64,000 nucleotides of DNA from JANXUC01 sp964619065 (GTDB lineage Bacteria; Acidobacteriota; Terriglobia; Terriglobales; Acidobacteriaceae), in assembly GCA_964619065.1 (NCBI GenBank), contig CAZUCC010000014.1:1-64000 (forward strand). The letters run 5' to 3'. Made by a program: the position numbers and the translations under genes. The first letter of the stretch is position 1, and every line of letters begins with the position of its first letter. Positions 7,883 through 15,561 of this stretch are shown here, piece by piece. A model generated the notes under the pieces. The model was given only the letters and a program-made list of their open reading frames with translations, had not been told where the DNA came from and searched no databases.

Positions 7883-9295
7883 ATGGCTGATCCGAGAACG
7901 GTGCTGGAGTTTGCGAAGAGGAATGGCGCACGCATGCTGGACCTGCGCTTTACCGATCTTCCGGGGTTGTGGCATCACATTTCCTATCCGATTGAGCAGC
8001 TAGAGGAAGCATCGTTCGAGGACGGCTTTGGCATGGATGGCTCGTCAATTCGCGGGTGGGCGGCGATTCACGAGAGCGACATGCTCCTGATTCCGGACCC
8101 GGACTGGTTCCTGATGGATCCGTTCACGGAGACGCCCACGCTGGTGATGGTGGCACACGTGGTCGATCCAGTCACCAAGCAGCGGTACGACCGTGACCCG
8201 CGCTATATCGCGAAGAAGGCGGAGATGTATCTGGCATCGACGGGGATGGCCGATACTGCCTTCTTCGGGGCCGAGGCCGAGTTCTTTATTTTCGACAACA
8301 TACGCTTCGACCAGCGCGAGCATTGTGGCTACTACTTTATCGACGCCGAGGAAGGACGCTGGAATTCGGGAAGAGAAGAAAACAATCTCGGATACCGGCC
8401 GCGCTTCAAGGAAGGGTATTTTCCTGTTCCTCCCACGGATCACTATCAGGATTTGCGCAGCGAGATGGTGATGACCATGCAGAGCTGCGGGCTAACCGTG
8501 GAGTGCCATCATCATGAAGTAGCGACGGCAGGACAGACGGAAATCGACCTACATTTCGACTCGATGGTGAAATCCGCCGACAGCATGATGTTGTACAAGT
8601 ACATCGTGAAGAATGTAGCCGTGCAGCATGGGAAGACGGTCACGTTCATGCCGAAGCCGTTGTTTGGCGACAATGGCAGCGGGATGCACACGCACCAGTC
8701 GCTGTGGAAAGAGGGACAGCCGCTATTTGCCGGTGAGGGGTATGCCGGACTTTCGGAAATGGCGCTCTGGTATATCGGCGGGCTCATCAAGCATGGTCCA
8801 GCGCTTTCGGCGATTATCGCTCCGACCACCAATTCCTACAAACGTCTAGTGCCGGGATTTGAGGCTCCCGTAAATCTGGCGTATTCGCGGCGCAACCGCT
8901 CGGCGGCATGCCGGATTCCCATGTATTCCGCGTCACCAAAAGCCAAGCGCGTGGAGTTTCGCCCGCCCGACCCGAGCTGCAATCCCTATCTGGCATTTGC
9001 GGCGATGATGATGGCGGGCCTGGATGGCATCGAGAACCGAATCGATCCTGGACCGCCTCTGGACAAAGATATCTACGATCTCGGCCCGGAGGAGTTGGCG
9101 CGGGTGCCGTCCATGCCGGGATCGTTGGAAGATGCGCTGGACTGCCTGTCGCGCGATCACCAGTTCCTTCTGAAGGGTGATGTGTTCACCGAGGAGCTGA
9201 TCGGAACCTACATCCAATACAAACGCACGCGGGAAGTGGATGCGATCCGGTTACGACCGCATCCCTATGAGTTTGCGCTTTACTATGACATCTAA
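7883..9295 (+). CDS. glnA: glutamine synthetase type I
   Basis: Makes glutamine from glutamate, ammonia and ATP; a dodecamer in the cytoplasm. 470 residues from the ATG at 7883, which has AAGGAG 6 nt upstream. Seen: the beta-grasp region GFGMDGSSIRGW, the metal-binding FFGAEAEFFIFD, the ATP region NGSGMHTHQSLW, the glutamate-binding VNLAYSRRNRSAACRIP, and Tyr398 in DIYDLGPEE, which aligns with the adenylylated Tyr397 of the E. coli enzyme. The presence of that site together with glnE at 15562 points to control by adenylylation. Confidence 0.97.
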   Translation: MADPRTVLEFAKRNGARMLDLRFTDLPGLWHHISYPIEQLEEASFEDGFGMDGSSIRGWAAIHESDMLLIPDPDWFLMDPFTETPTLVMVAHVVDPVTKQRYDRDPRYIAKKAEMYLASTGMADTAFFGAEAEFFIFDNIRFDQREHCGYYFIDAEEGRWNSGREENNLGYRPRFKEGYFPVPPTDHYQDLRSEMVMTMQSCGLTVECHHHEVATAGQTEIDLHFDSMVKSADSMMLYKYIVKNVAVQHGKTVTFMPKPLFGDNGSGMHTHQSLWKEGQPLFAGEGYAGLSEMALWYIGGLIKHGPALSAIIAPTTNSYKRLVPGFEAPVNLAYSRRNRSAACRIPMYSASPKAKRVEFRPPDPSCNPYLAFAAMMMAGLDGIENRIDPGPPLDKDIYDLGPEELARVPSMPGSLEDALDCLSRDHQFLLKGDVFTEELIGTYIQYKRTREVDAIRLRPHPYEFALYYDI

Positions 9296-9334
9296 TATGT
9301 TGAATCTAAAGGCCGTTATCCCTGTAAGAGAATA

Positions 9335-9365
9335 ACATGACCGACATGGTCATGTCGTCTATAAT
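9335..9365 (+). promoter_or_regulatory. promoter and operator of the toxin-antitoxin pair
   Basis: A perfect inverted repeat ACATGACC-GACAT-GGTCATGT (9335-9342 and 9348-9355) overlaps a possible -35 box (ATGACC, 9337-9342). A consensus -10 box TATAAT follows at 9360-9365 with 17-bp spacing. The antitoxin ATG at 9372 coincides with the expected transcription start. This fits autorepression by the antitoxin and a leaderless mRNA. Confidence 0.6.
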
Positions 9366-9371
9366 AGCCTT

Positions 9372-9662
9372 ATGAAGACGGTCAACATCAGCGATCTCAA
9401 GGCTAAGCTCAGCGCCCATATTCAGTTGGTCCGGAATGGTGAGGAGATTCTGGTGTGCGACCGCAACAAGCCGGTCGCACGAATTGTTCCCTGCGATGTA
9501 GCCGATTACCCCGAAGAGATGCAAAGACTGATTGCTCGTGGCATTATCAGACCGCCGCTGAAGAAGCGCCCCGCGTCCTTTTCGTTGCCAAAACCGATAG
9601 GAAAAATCATCCCTGATGATGTTATGGAAAAAGTCTGGCGTGAAGAGCGAGATGACCATTAA
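9372..9662 (+). CDS. Phd/YefM-type antitoxin
   Basis: 96 residues. The N-terminus MKTVNISDLKAKLSAHIQLV followed by NGEEILVCDRNKPVARIVP is the DNA-binding fold of Phd/YefM antitoxins. The C-terminal tail would neutralise the toxin. It overlaps the toxin start by 1 nt. A palindromic operator and a TATAAT box lie directly upstream. No Shine-Dalgarno is visible, in line with a leaderless transcript. Confidence 0.85.
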   Translation: MKTVNISDLKAKLSAHIQLVRNGEEILVCDRNKPVARIVPCDVADYPEEMQRLIARGIIRPPLKKRPASFSLPKPIGKIIPDDVMEKVWREERDDH

Positions 9663-10093
9663 TGAGGCAGTTGGCGTTTTGGGATACTAGCGCATTGGTC
9701 CCGCTCTGCGTTCCGCAGGTCGCTACCCCTCGCCTAAGCGTTCTCTCAGACACCTATGACGCTGCCGTTTGGTGGGCAACTCCCGTCGAACTTGCCTCCG
9801 CCCTTGCTCGGTTAGAGCGACTGAAAGAAATCACCGGGACTGATGCTATTAATGCTCGACGACTAGCGAAAGGCTTGGCAGATTGGTGGTACATGATCGA
9901 TCCATCGGACGAGCTCCGTTCACAAGCAATTCGGCTTGTGGATCGCTACGATTTGCGGGCTGCAGATTCCTTGCAATTGGCGGCGGCGCTGGAGTGGTGC
10001 GGGGACGTGCCGCAAGGCCACGTGTTTCTAGCAGCGGATAGGAGGCTGCGGGAAGCGGCGCTACTGAGCGGCTTCGATGCGCAGCAGATTTAA
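9662..10093 (+). CDS. vapC: PIN-domain toxin, VapC type
   Basis: 143 residues with the acidic PIN-domain set: Asp8 (FWDTSALV), Glu43 (TPVELASAL), Asp102 (RAADSLQLAAA) and Asp126 (LAADRRL). PIN toxins are Mg-dependent RNases that cut tRNA or rRNA when freed from the antitoxin. The start ATG overlaps the antitoxin stop by 1 nt, so the pair is translationally coupled. All four residues are intact, so it is probably functional. Confidence 0.88.
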   Translation: MRQLAFWDTSALVPLCVPQVATPRLSVLSDTYDAAVWWATPVELASALARLERLKEITGTDAINARRLAKGLADWWYMIDPSDELRSQAIRLVDRYDLRAADSLQLAAALEWCGDVPQGHVFLAADRRLREAALLSGFDAQQI

Positions 10094-10109
10094 TGCAGGC
10101 CGCCCCAAT

Positions 10110-11489
10110 CTACTGCGCATCATGAGTTGGCTGAGGAGGCGGCGGCACGAAGTTCCACCGTGCTGCCGCGCCGAAGAGTTTTTTCGCAGTTTCAGAAATC
10201 ACACGCACGGCTTTGATGCCAGCGGGCGAACCGTACGTTGAAAAAAATGCGGGTGGCTCGGCCAGTGGACTCCCCTTGGCTGCGGCACAAAGATCCCTAT
10301 AGAGATGCAGCAGGGAATCGGTAACGTTCTCCCAACGGAACGATTCTGCTGTCGCCGTCGCCAACCGGAGCCTCTCCTGCTTCTCGGCGCTTGCTGTAGC
10401 TGCATGCTGGATGGCTGTGGCGAAAGCGTCAGGAGTGGGTTCGGTTAGCCAAGCATTTGTTGGGTTGGCATAAGAGAGAACGCCTCCAGCATTCGGGGCT
10501 ACCAGCGGTAAGCCAGAGGCCATCGCCTCCAGCGGCGCAATCCCAAAGGGCTCACGCGGGTTGGGGTGGACGAAGACGTCACAGTTGGCATAGAGGTTGG
10601 CCAGTTGTTCGCGATCTCCCACATGCCCGAGAAACGTGACATGTTCTGAAGAGTACCGGCGCGCCAGTGTGCGCAATTCTTCCAACGCCATACCCTCGCC
10701 TGCGATCAACATGCGATAGTCCGCGCCAGCGTTAGTGGCGAGCTTCGCGGTCACGTCAATCAGTAAGGGCAGATTCTTCTCTGGAACCAATCGCCCCACG
10801 TACAAGAGCAATACACTCTCTGGACCGCCGCCCGCCCGCTCGATCAGTCTTTGTCGTGCACTTTCGGAGCGCAATGTGGGAGAAAAGCCATCTACGTCCA
10901 CGCCCGGGGTTCGCACCCACACGCCGCGCTGCACGGGATGGCCTTTCGAGGCGGGCATCAACTCTTCGGCGGTGTAGCTGGAGTTCGCGATGTGATGATC
11001 GAAGAAAGGGAAGTACAGCCAGTGCATGTAGAACGCGGAAAATGTGCGGCCGAGCCATGCCGAGGTCACGTAAGAACTGAAATTGTCGTCCATGCGTTCA
11101 CAACTCTGGGCCACCACAACGGGGCGAAAATCAAGATCCTTGAGTAGCCCCAAACGCAAAAGCGTTCCCAGATAATTCAAACTGTATTTGTCGCAGATCT
11201 CCACCAGGTCAGGACGCTCGTCGGCGAGAATGCGCTGCACCGGACTTCCCGCGCGCAGGAATTGGGTCGGGTAAAGCACGCGGTAGCGGGAGTTGAGAGG
11301 AGCATGCGGCGCTGCAAGGTGATAGATTTTGCCGAACTTGCCAACCTGTTCGACGCGAGTGTCCGGCGCGGGCACCACGAGGCGCATTTCTTGTTCGTGA
11401 CGGTTGGCTGCATCCAGTAGAGCGGAATAGAAACGTGCGATGCCTCCGGAAGTGCCGTGCCAATAGTTGGTGAAATGAAGAGTCTTCAT
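10110..11489 (-). CDS. GT4-family glycosyltransferase
   Basis: 459 residues from the ATG at 11489, which has GAGGA upstream. It has two Rossmann halves in the GT-B fold. N-terminal: FTNYWHGTSGGIARFYSALL. C-terminal: LLYVGRLVPEKNLPLLID, LIAGEG, and the E-x7-E type donor motif REPFGIAPLEAMASGLPLV. A tail of about 60 residues follows the catalytic domain. It overlaps the upstream membrane-protein gene by 4 nt. A second GT4 and a PHP hydrolase are transcribed divergently. Donor and acceptor are unknown; a lipid or cell-surface glycan is likely from context. Confidence 0.88.
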   Translation of the reverse strand: MKTLHFTNYWHGTSGGIARFYSALLDAANRHEQEMRLVVPAPDTRVEQVGKFGKIYHLAAPHAPLNSRYRVLYPTQFLRAGSPVQRILADERPDLVEICDKYSLNYLGTLLRLGLLKDLDFRPVVVAQSCERMDDNFSSYVTSAWLGRTFSAFYMHWLYFPFFDHHIANSSYTAEELMPASKGHPVQRGVWVRTPGVDVDGFSPTLRSESARQRLIERAGGGPESVLLLYVGRLVPEKNLPLLIDVTAKLATNAGADYRMLIAGEGMALEELRTLARRYSSEHVTFLGHVGDREQLANLYANCDVFVHPNPREPFGIAPLEAMASGLPLVAPNAGGVLSYANPTNAWLTEPTPDAFATAIQHAATASAEKQERLRLATATAESFRWENVTDSLLHLYRDLCAAAKGSPLAEPPAFFSTYGSPAGIKAVRVISETAKKLFGAAARWNFVPPPPQPTHDAQ

Positions 11490-12103
11490 GCCAAGTCCTC
11501 TTCGCGATGCGATTCTCCGGAGCGACCCCAGCGCCAAAGCCAGCGCGGACCACCGATCATGAAACTCACAGCGAGTAGCGGCAAGCGGCGGAGATCGCGC
11601 TTGAAAGACATGCCTTCTTCACCGACCAGCAGGGTGCCACGCTTCATAGCAAACCAATTAAACAGTGACGAAATGGCACTGACAGCCGCCGAGCCGATCA
11701 GCACGGCGTGCAAGTGGTGTGTGCCGCGCAGCCAATGGACAAGATATTCGATACCTTGCATGATGGCAGGCAAGAACAGCGTGAGCACCAGCGCGGTCAG
11801 CCAAGCGGGCTGGGCATTCCGAATGGCTTGCACGAAAGCCCCGTAAAAACCGGCAGTACCGGCGCAATAAACGGATTCCGCCAGCAAAGCCGCAAAAGTT
11901 TCCCGCCAGCCACTGCGAAAACTCGCTATGAAATAGACCGGAGCCCGAAAAACAATGCTGAGAGCCGCGGCTTTCCAGTTCCAGCGCCGCCAGAGGACGG
12001 AGACAGGGTCTTGAAAAATACCGAGGAGAGCACGCCCCACAGATTGTGGGGGGACGGACAAATCTCTTGCGACCGGCGCGGAGGCCGCTAAACTCGGCTG
12101 CAT
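11486..12103 (-). CDS. integral membrane protein, unknown function
   Basis: 205 residues with several hydrophobic segments, clearest at about residues 45-60, 85-110 (TALVLTLFLPAIMQG) and 130-150, and a basic C-terminus (RWLWRWGRSGESHREEDL). I do not recognise the family. It overlaps the GT4 start by 4 nt (ATGA), so it probably works with that enzyme at the membrane. The start region faces the divergent PHP gene. Confidence 0.75.
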   Translation of the reverse strand: MQPSLAASAPVARDLSVPPQSVGRALLGIFQDPVSVLWRRWNWKAAALSIVFRAPVYFIASFRSGWRETFAALLAESVYCAGTAGFYGAFVQAIRNAQPAWLTALVLTLFLPAIMQGIEYLVHWLRGTHHLHAVLIGSAAVSAISSLFNWFAMKRGTLLVGEEGMSFKRDLRRLPLLAVSFMIGGPRWLWRWGRSGESHREEDLA

Positions 12104-12245
12104 GACCCCACTGTAGCGTGTTTGCAGGTTCCTTGTATGACAATACGGTTAAAAACAAATTTGCAGGAAAATGTTCTAAACGTAATGTTCCTTTCATGTT
12201 CTTTCGCCAAACTCTTCCTAAAAATATCGTACCCAAGGAGGAGCG

Positions 12246-13406
12246 TTGCGCCGCACACTCACCTGCCTTTGGAAGGAACCGGACGCCGCCCGTTCTTTTA
12301 GAACCGGCGTATCGTTGCATAGCCATACCAACCATTCCCGCGAGAGTCTGCGCTTTATCCTGCAATATGCCCGGAAAAACAAGGCTTTAGACTGGGCGTT
12401 ACACCTGCGCTCGAAGCGATGCGCAAAGATTTCAGGGGTTATGCCCGACATGCAGCGCGGGTATTGGACGCCTCCGCTGCCGGCCCGTGGGGCATTCGAT
12501 CTGGAACGCAACCAAATTGAGGCTCTGAATTTGGCAGCGCTAGTATCGATCACGGATCATGACAATGTTGATGCCCCCCTGTTACTTCGAGTGGTTCCCG
12601 AAACAAAAGAAGTGCCCGTTTCTACGGAATGGACGCTGCCCTATGGCCCCGCGACGTTTCACCTTGGGGTTCATAACCTGCCAGCGAGCCGGGCGGTACA
12701 AATGCTGGCGGAGCTGGCGGCCTACACCAAAGATCCGCAGCCTCACCGGGCGAAGGACTTACTGGCTCAATTGCATGCGGACCCGGAAGTTCTAGTTGTC
12801 TTAAACCATCCCCTCTGGGACTTGACGGGAATTGGCGGGGAACGGCACCGTCAGGAATTGGGTTCGTTCTTACAACGGAACGGAGAGTTTATTCACGCTC
12901 TCGAGCTCTCCGGAGTGCGAACGTGGCCCGAAAACAAGGAGGTGGCTGAAATCGCTGCGGGCTGGAACCAACTGGTAATTTCGGGAGGTGACCGGCACGG
13001 ATGCGAACCCAACGCCATTCTTAACTTGACGCAGGCCGGAAGTTTTCCCGAGTTTGTGCAACAGATTCGCCGCGAACGAGAGAGCCACGTTCTGTTTATG
13101 CCGCAATATGCCGAGCCCATGGCTTTGCGTGTGATTCAGACGTTATTGGACGTGATACGCTTTGACCCAGAAGCGGCGACCGGAGCTCAACGCTGGGATG
13201 ATCGTGTGTTTCACCCGGACAGTGACGGCCAGGAACGGCCAACATCCAGTTTATGGGAGAAGCCGCCCATTTTCATTGAAGCGATATTCGCCGCCTTCCG
13301 CCTGTTCGAAGTCGGAGCGGTACGCCACATGTTCCGATTGGCGCTGAGCCAAGGCCAGCAGGAGATTGGAATCAACCTGCCGGAAAGACAGGAAGTGCTG
13401 CCATGA
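12246..13406 (+). CDS. PHP-superfamily metal-dependent hydrolase
   Basis: 386 residues from a TTG start with AAGGAGG 4 nt upstream. It carries a full PHP metal-binding set: His25/His27 (SLHSHTNHSRE), Asp104-His105 (SITDHDN), Glu127 (VSTEWT), His139/His143, His188 (LNHPLWD) and Asp249/His251 (ISGGDRHG). PHP proteins are trinuclear phosphoesterases or related hydrolases. An insert of about 75 residues (25-100) separates the first two motifs. It ends with a 4-nt overlap into a GT4 gene. The natural substrate is unknown; a phosphorylated sugar or lipid would suit the context. Confidence 0.8.
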   Translation: MRRTLTCLWKEPDAARSFRTGVSLHSHTNHSRESLRFILQYARKNKALDWALHLRSKRCAKISGVMPDMQRGYWTPPLPARGAFDLERNQIEALNLAALVSITDHDNVDAPLLLRVVPETKEVPVSTEWTLPYGPATFHLGVHNLPASRAVQMLAELAAYTKDPQPHRAKDLLAQLHADPEVLVVLNHPLWDLTGIGGERHRQELGSFLQRNGEFIHALELSGVRTWPENKEVAEIAAGWNQLVISGGDRHGCEPNAILNLTQAGSFPEFVQQIRRERESHVLFMPQYAEPMALRVIQTLLDVIRFDPEAATGAQRWDDRVFHPDSDGQERPTSSLWEKPPIFIEAIFAAFRLFEVGAVRHMFRLALSQGQQEIGINLPERQEVLP

Positions 13407-14638
13407 GCGGACAATCATTACGGGTCGCGTTTTTCCCCGATTCCTACTACGAGGTAGATGGCGTCGCCAACACCAGCCGCCAGTTCACGGCCTTCGCGCA
13501 ACGACGGGAATACCCCATGCTCACAGTTCATGCCGCGGCGGAGAACAGGGACTTTCAGGATGGACATGTTATCCATTTGGAACGGAAACGGCAGTGGCCA
13601 TCGTTTTATCTCGACAAAAACCATGACTTCGACCTTCTGTTCTGGCGCTACTACGATGAAGTGAAAACGGCGGTGCGAGAGTTTCAGGCCGATGTCGTGC
13701 ATATCACGGGGCCAAGCGACCTCGGAATCATGGGTGCGCTGGTGGCACACAGGCTAGGGATTCCGTTGGCGGCCTCCTGGCACACCAACATTCATGAGTA
13801 CGCCGAGCTGCGGGCCGCCAAATTGCTGCGAGGGCTACCCGGCGCATGGAACGCAGCGCTGGGCGGATGGATTCGCAAAGGAAGTTTCGCAGCCACCGCG
13901 CGGTTCTATCAGATCGCGCGAGTCCTTTTTGCTCCGAATCAGGAGCTGGTAACGCTGCTGGAAAAATCAACCAGCAAGCCCTGTGCTTTGATGGGACGGG
14001 GTGTGGACACAACGCTATTTGCGGCCGGGAAGCGGGATAGTGATCGTAGTTCCGCGCCGTTCACAATTGGGTTCGTCGGCCGCATCACGGTGGAGAAGAA
14101 TGTCCGTTTCCTGGTCGAGCTAGAGCAGGGACTTTTGGCATCTGGACTCAAGGACTTCCGCTTCCTCATAGTGGGACAAGGAGCGCTGGAGCCCTGGCTC
14201 CGCGAGAATCTCCTGAACGCGGATTTTGCTGGTGTTCTCAAAGGTGAAGCCCTGGCACGCGCCTACGCCAACATGGACGTATTCGCGTTTCCCTCGCGTA
14301 CGGATACGTTTGGCAACGTGGTCCTGGAAGCGTTGGCCTCAGGAGTGCCTGCGGTGGTAACGAACGAGGGCGGGCCGAAGTTCATTGTGCGGCACGGTGA
14401 GACCGGGTTTGTAGCGGCGGATGCTGCCGAGTTTTCGGCAGCGGTATGCCGGATTGCGGGCGATCCTGGTCTGCTGATGGAAATGCGGAAGGCCGCGCGG
14501 CAATCGGCACTTTCGGTTTCCTGGGATGCAGTATTCGAGAGCGTATACTCGGCTTACGAGCGTGCCCTCTATGCCACGGGAGGCCGGTGCGTCCGACCCG
14601 TGCGACGGCGAGTTCCAGCTACTCCATTGGCACAGTGA
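13403..14638 (+). CDS. GT4-family glycosyltransferase, mannosyltransferase-like
   Basis: 411 residues. The N-terminus (VAFFPDSYYEVDGVANTS) matches the group that includes MgtA, PimB and SqdX. The C-terminal half has IGFVGRITVEKNVRFLVE, LIVGQG and the donor motif SRTDTFGNVVLEALASGVPA. The acceptor loop ITGPSDLGIMG is also typical of this group. Translation is coupled to the PHP gene by a 4-nt overlap. The sequence fits transfer of a hexose to a lipid or glycan, but the exact sugar cannot be read from it. Confidence 0.88.
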   Translation: MSGQSLRVAFFPDSYYEVDGVANTSRQFTAFAQRREYPMLTVHAAAENRDFQDGHVIHLERKRQWPSFYLDKNHDFDLLFWRYYDEVKTAVREFQADVVHITGPSDLGIMGALVAHRLGIPLAASWHTNIHEYAELRAAKLLRGLPGAWNAALGGWIRKGSFAATARFYQIARVLFAPNQELVTLLEKSTSKPCALMGRGVDTTLFAAGKRDSDRSSAPFTIGFVGRITVEKNVRFLVELEQGLLASGLKDFRFLIVGQGALEPWLRENLLNADFAGVLKGEALARAYANMDVFAFPSRTDTFGNVVLEALASGVPAVVTNEGGPKFIVRHGETGFVAADAAEFSAAVCRIAGDPGLLMEMRKAARQSALSVSWDAVFESVYSAYERALYATGGRCVRPVRRRVPATPLAQ

Positions 14639-14685
14639 CAGGAACATCCTTGCAAGCCAACCTTTGCGCGAGATCGGACCACGGA

Positions 14686-15492
14686 ATGAATGAAAATTTG
14701 CGTTGCTCCAAACCACTGAGATCTTGTTTTGCGGCGCTCGTTCTGTTGGCGGTGTTCGCGCTCAATGCCGCAGCACAGACTCCCGATGAACACGCAGATG
14801 GTGCCGCCGTAGTCCGGCTCAGTGGCGACGAGGTCATCCAGCGCATGGTGCGACGAAACCTGGAGCGTGCCGATGCCTTGCACGCGTTCCAAGGCACGCG
14901 TGTTTACCATTTGAAGTATCAAGGATTCCCCACCACGAAAGAAGCTGAGATGGTGACGAGCGTCGTCTACCGGGCGCCGGATTCCAAACAGTTCACGGTC
15001 GTCTCACAAAATGGTTCCAAGCTGATTATCGATCGAGTGTTTCGCAAATTGCTGGAGAGCGAGCAGGAGGCGATGAAAGCTGAGAACCGTGCACGCAACG
15101 CGCTGAACACCGACAACTACACTTTCGTCTTGAGCAATTACGAGTCTACCGGTCCGGACACCAACTATGTCTTTGATGTCCAGCCAAAGATTCCCAGTAA
15201 ATTTCTCTATCGCGGCAAGATCTGGGTGGACGCCAAGGACTTCGCCGTAAGCAGGATGGAAGTCGAGCCCGCCAAGAGTCCTTCCTTTTGGACCAAGAAG
15301 AGTGACATTCGGCATACTTACGCCAAGGTTGATGGATTTTGGCTGCCGAAGCAGAATCGCTCCGTCTCGACAATTCGCCTCGGCGGGCAGGCGGTCCTGA
15401 CTATCGACTACAACGATTACAAGATTGTTGATCCACTGACCCCAGCCCCCGGTAGCGAAGAAGTCACCAGGCTTGCCCCTGCGGTACACTAG
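14686..15492 (+). CDS. secreted LolA-like protein
   Basis: 268 residues from the ATG at 14686. A signal peptide (FAALVLLAVFALNAAAQ) is followed by a beta-rich domain like the LolA/LolB or outer-membrane-lipoprotein-sorting fold common in Acidobacteria: RGTRVYHLKYQGFP, KQFTVVSQNGSKLIIDR, KIWVDAKDFAVSRMEV, GFWLPKQNRS. Such proteins bind lipids in a half-barrel in the periplasm. It follows the GT4 gene by 47 nt on the same strand and may belong to that operon. Confidence 0.75.
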   Translation: MNENLRCSKPLRSCFAALVLLAVFALNAAAQTPDEHADGAAVVRLSGDEVIQRMVRRNLERADALHAFQGTRVYHLKYQGFPTTKEAEMVTSVVYRAPDSKQFTVVSQNGSKLIIDRVFRKLLESEQEAMKAENRARNALNTDNYTFVLSNYESTGPDTNYVFDVQPKIPSKFLYRGKIWVDAKDFAVSRMEVEPAKSPSFWTKKSDIRHTYAKVDGFWLPKQNRSVSTIRLGGQAVLTIDYNDYKIVDPLTPAPGSEEVTRLAPAVH

Positions 15493-15561
15493 CCAGCAAC
15501 TCTGTGCGTGCATTCGGTACGATGCGACGGCGTGCTATGCTGACGCTTTGAGCACAAGACC

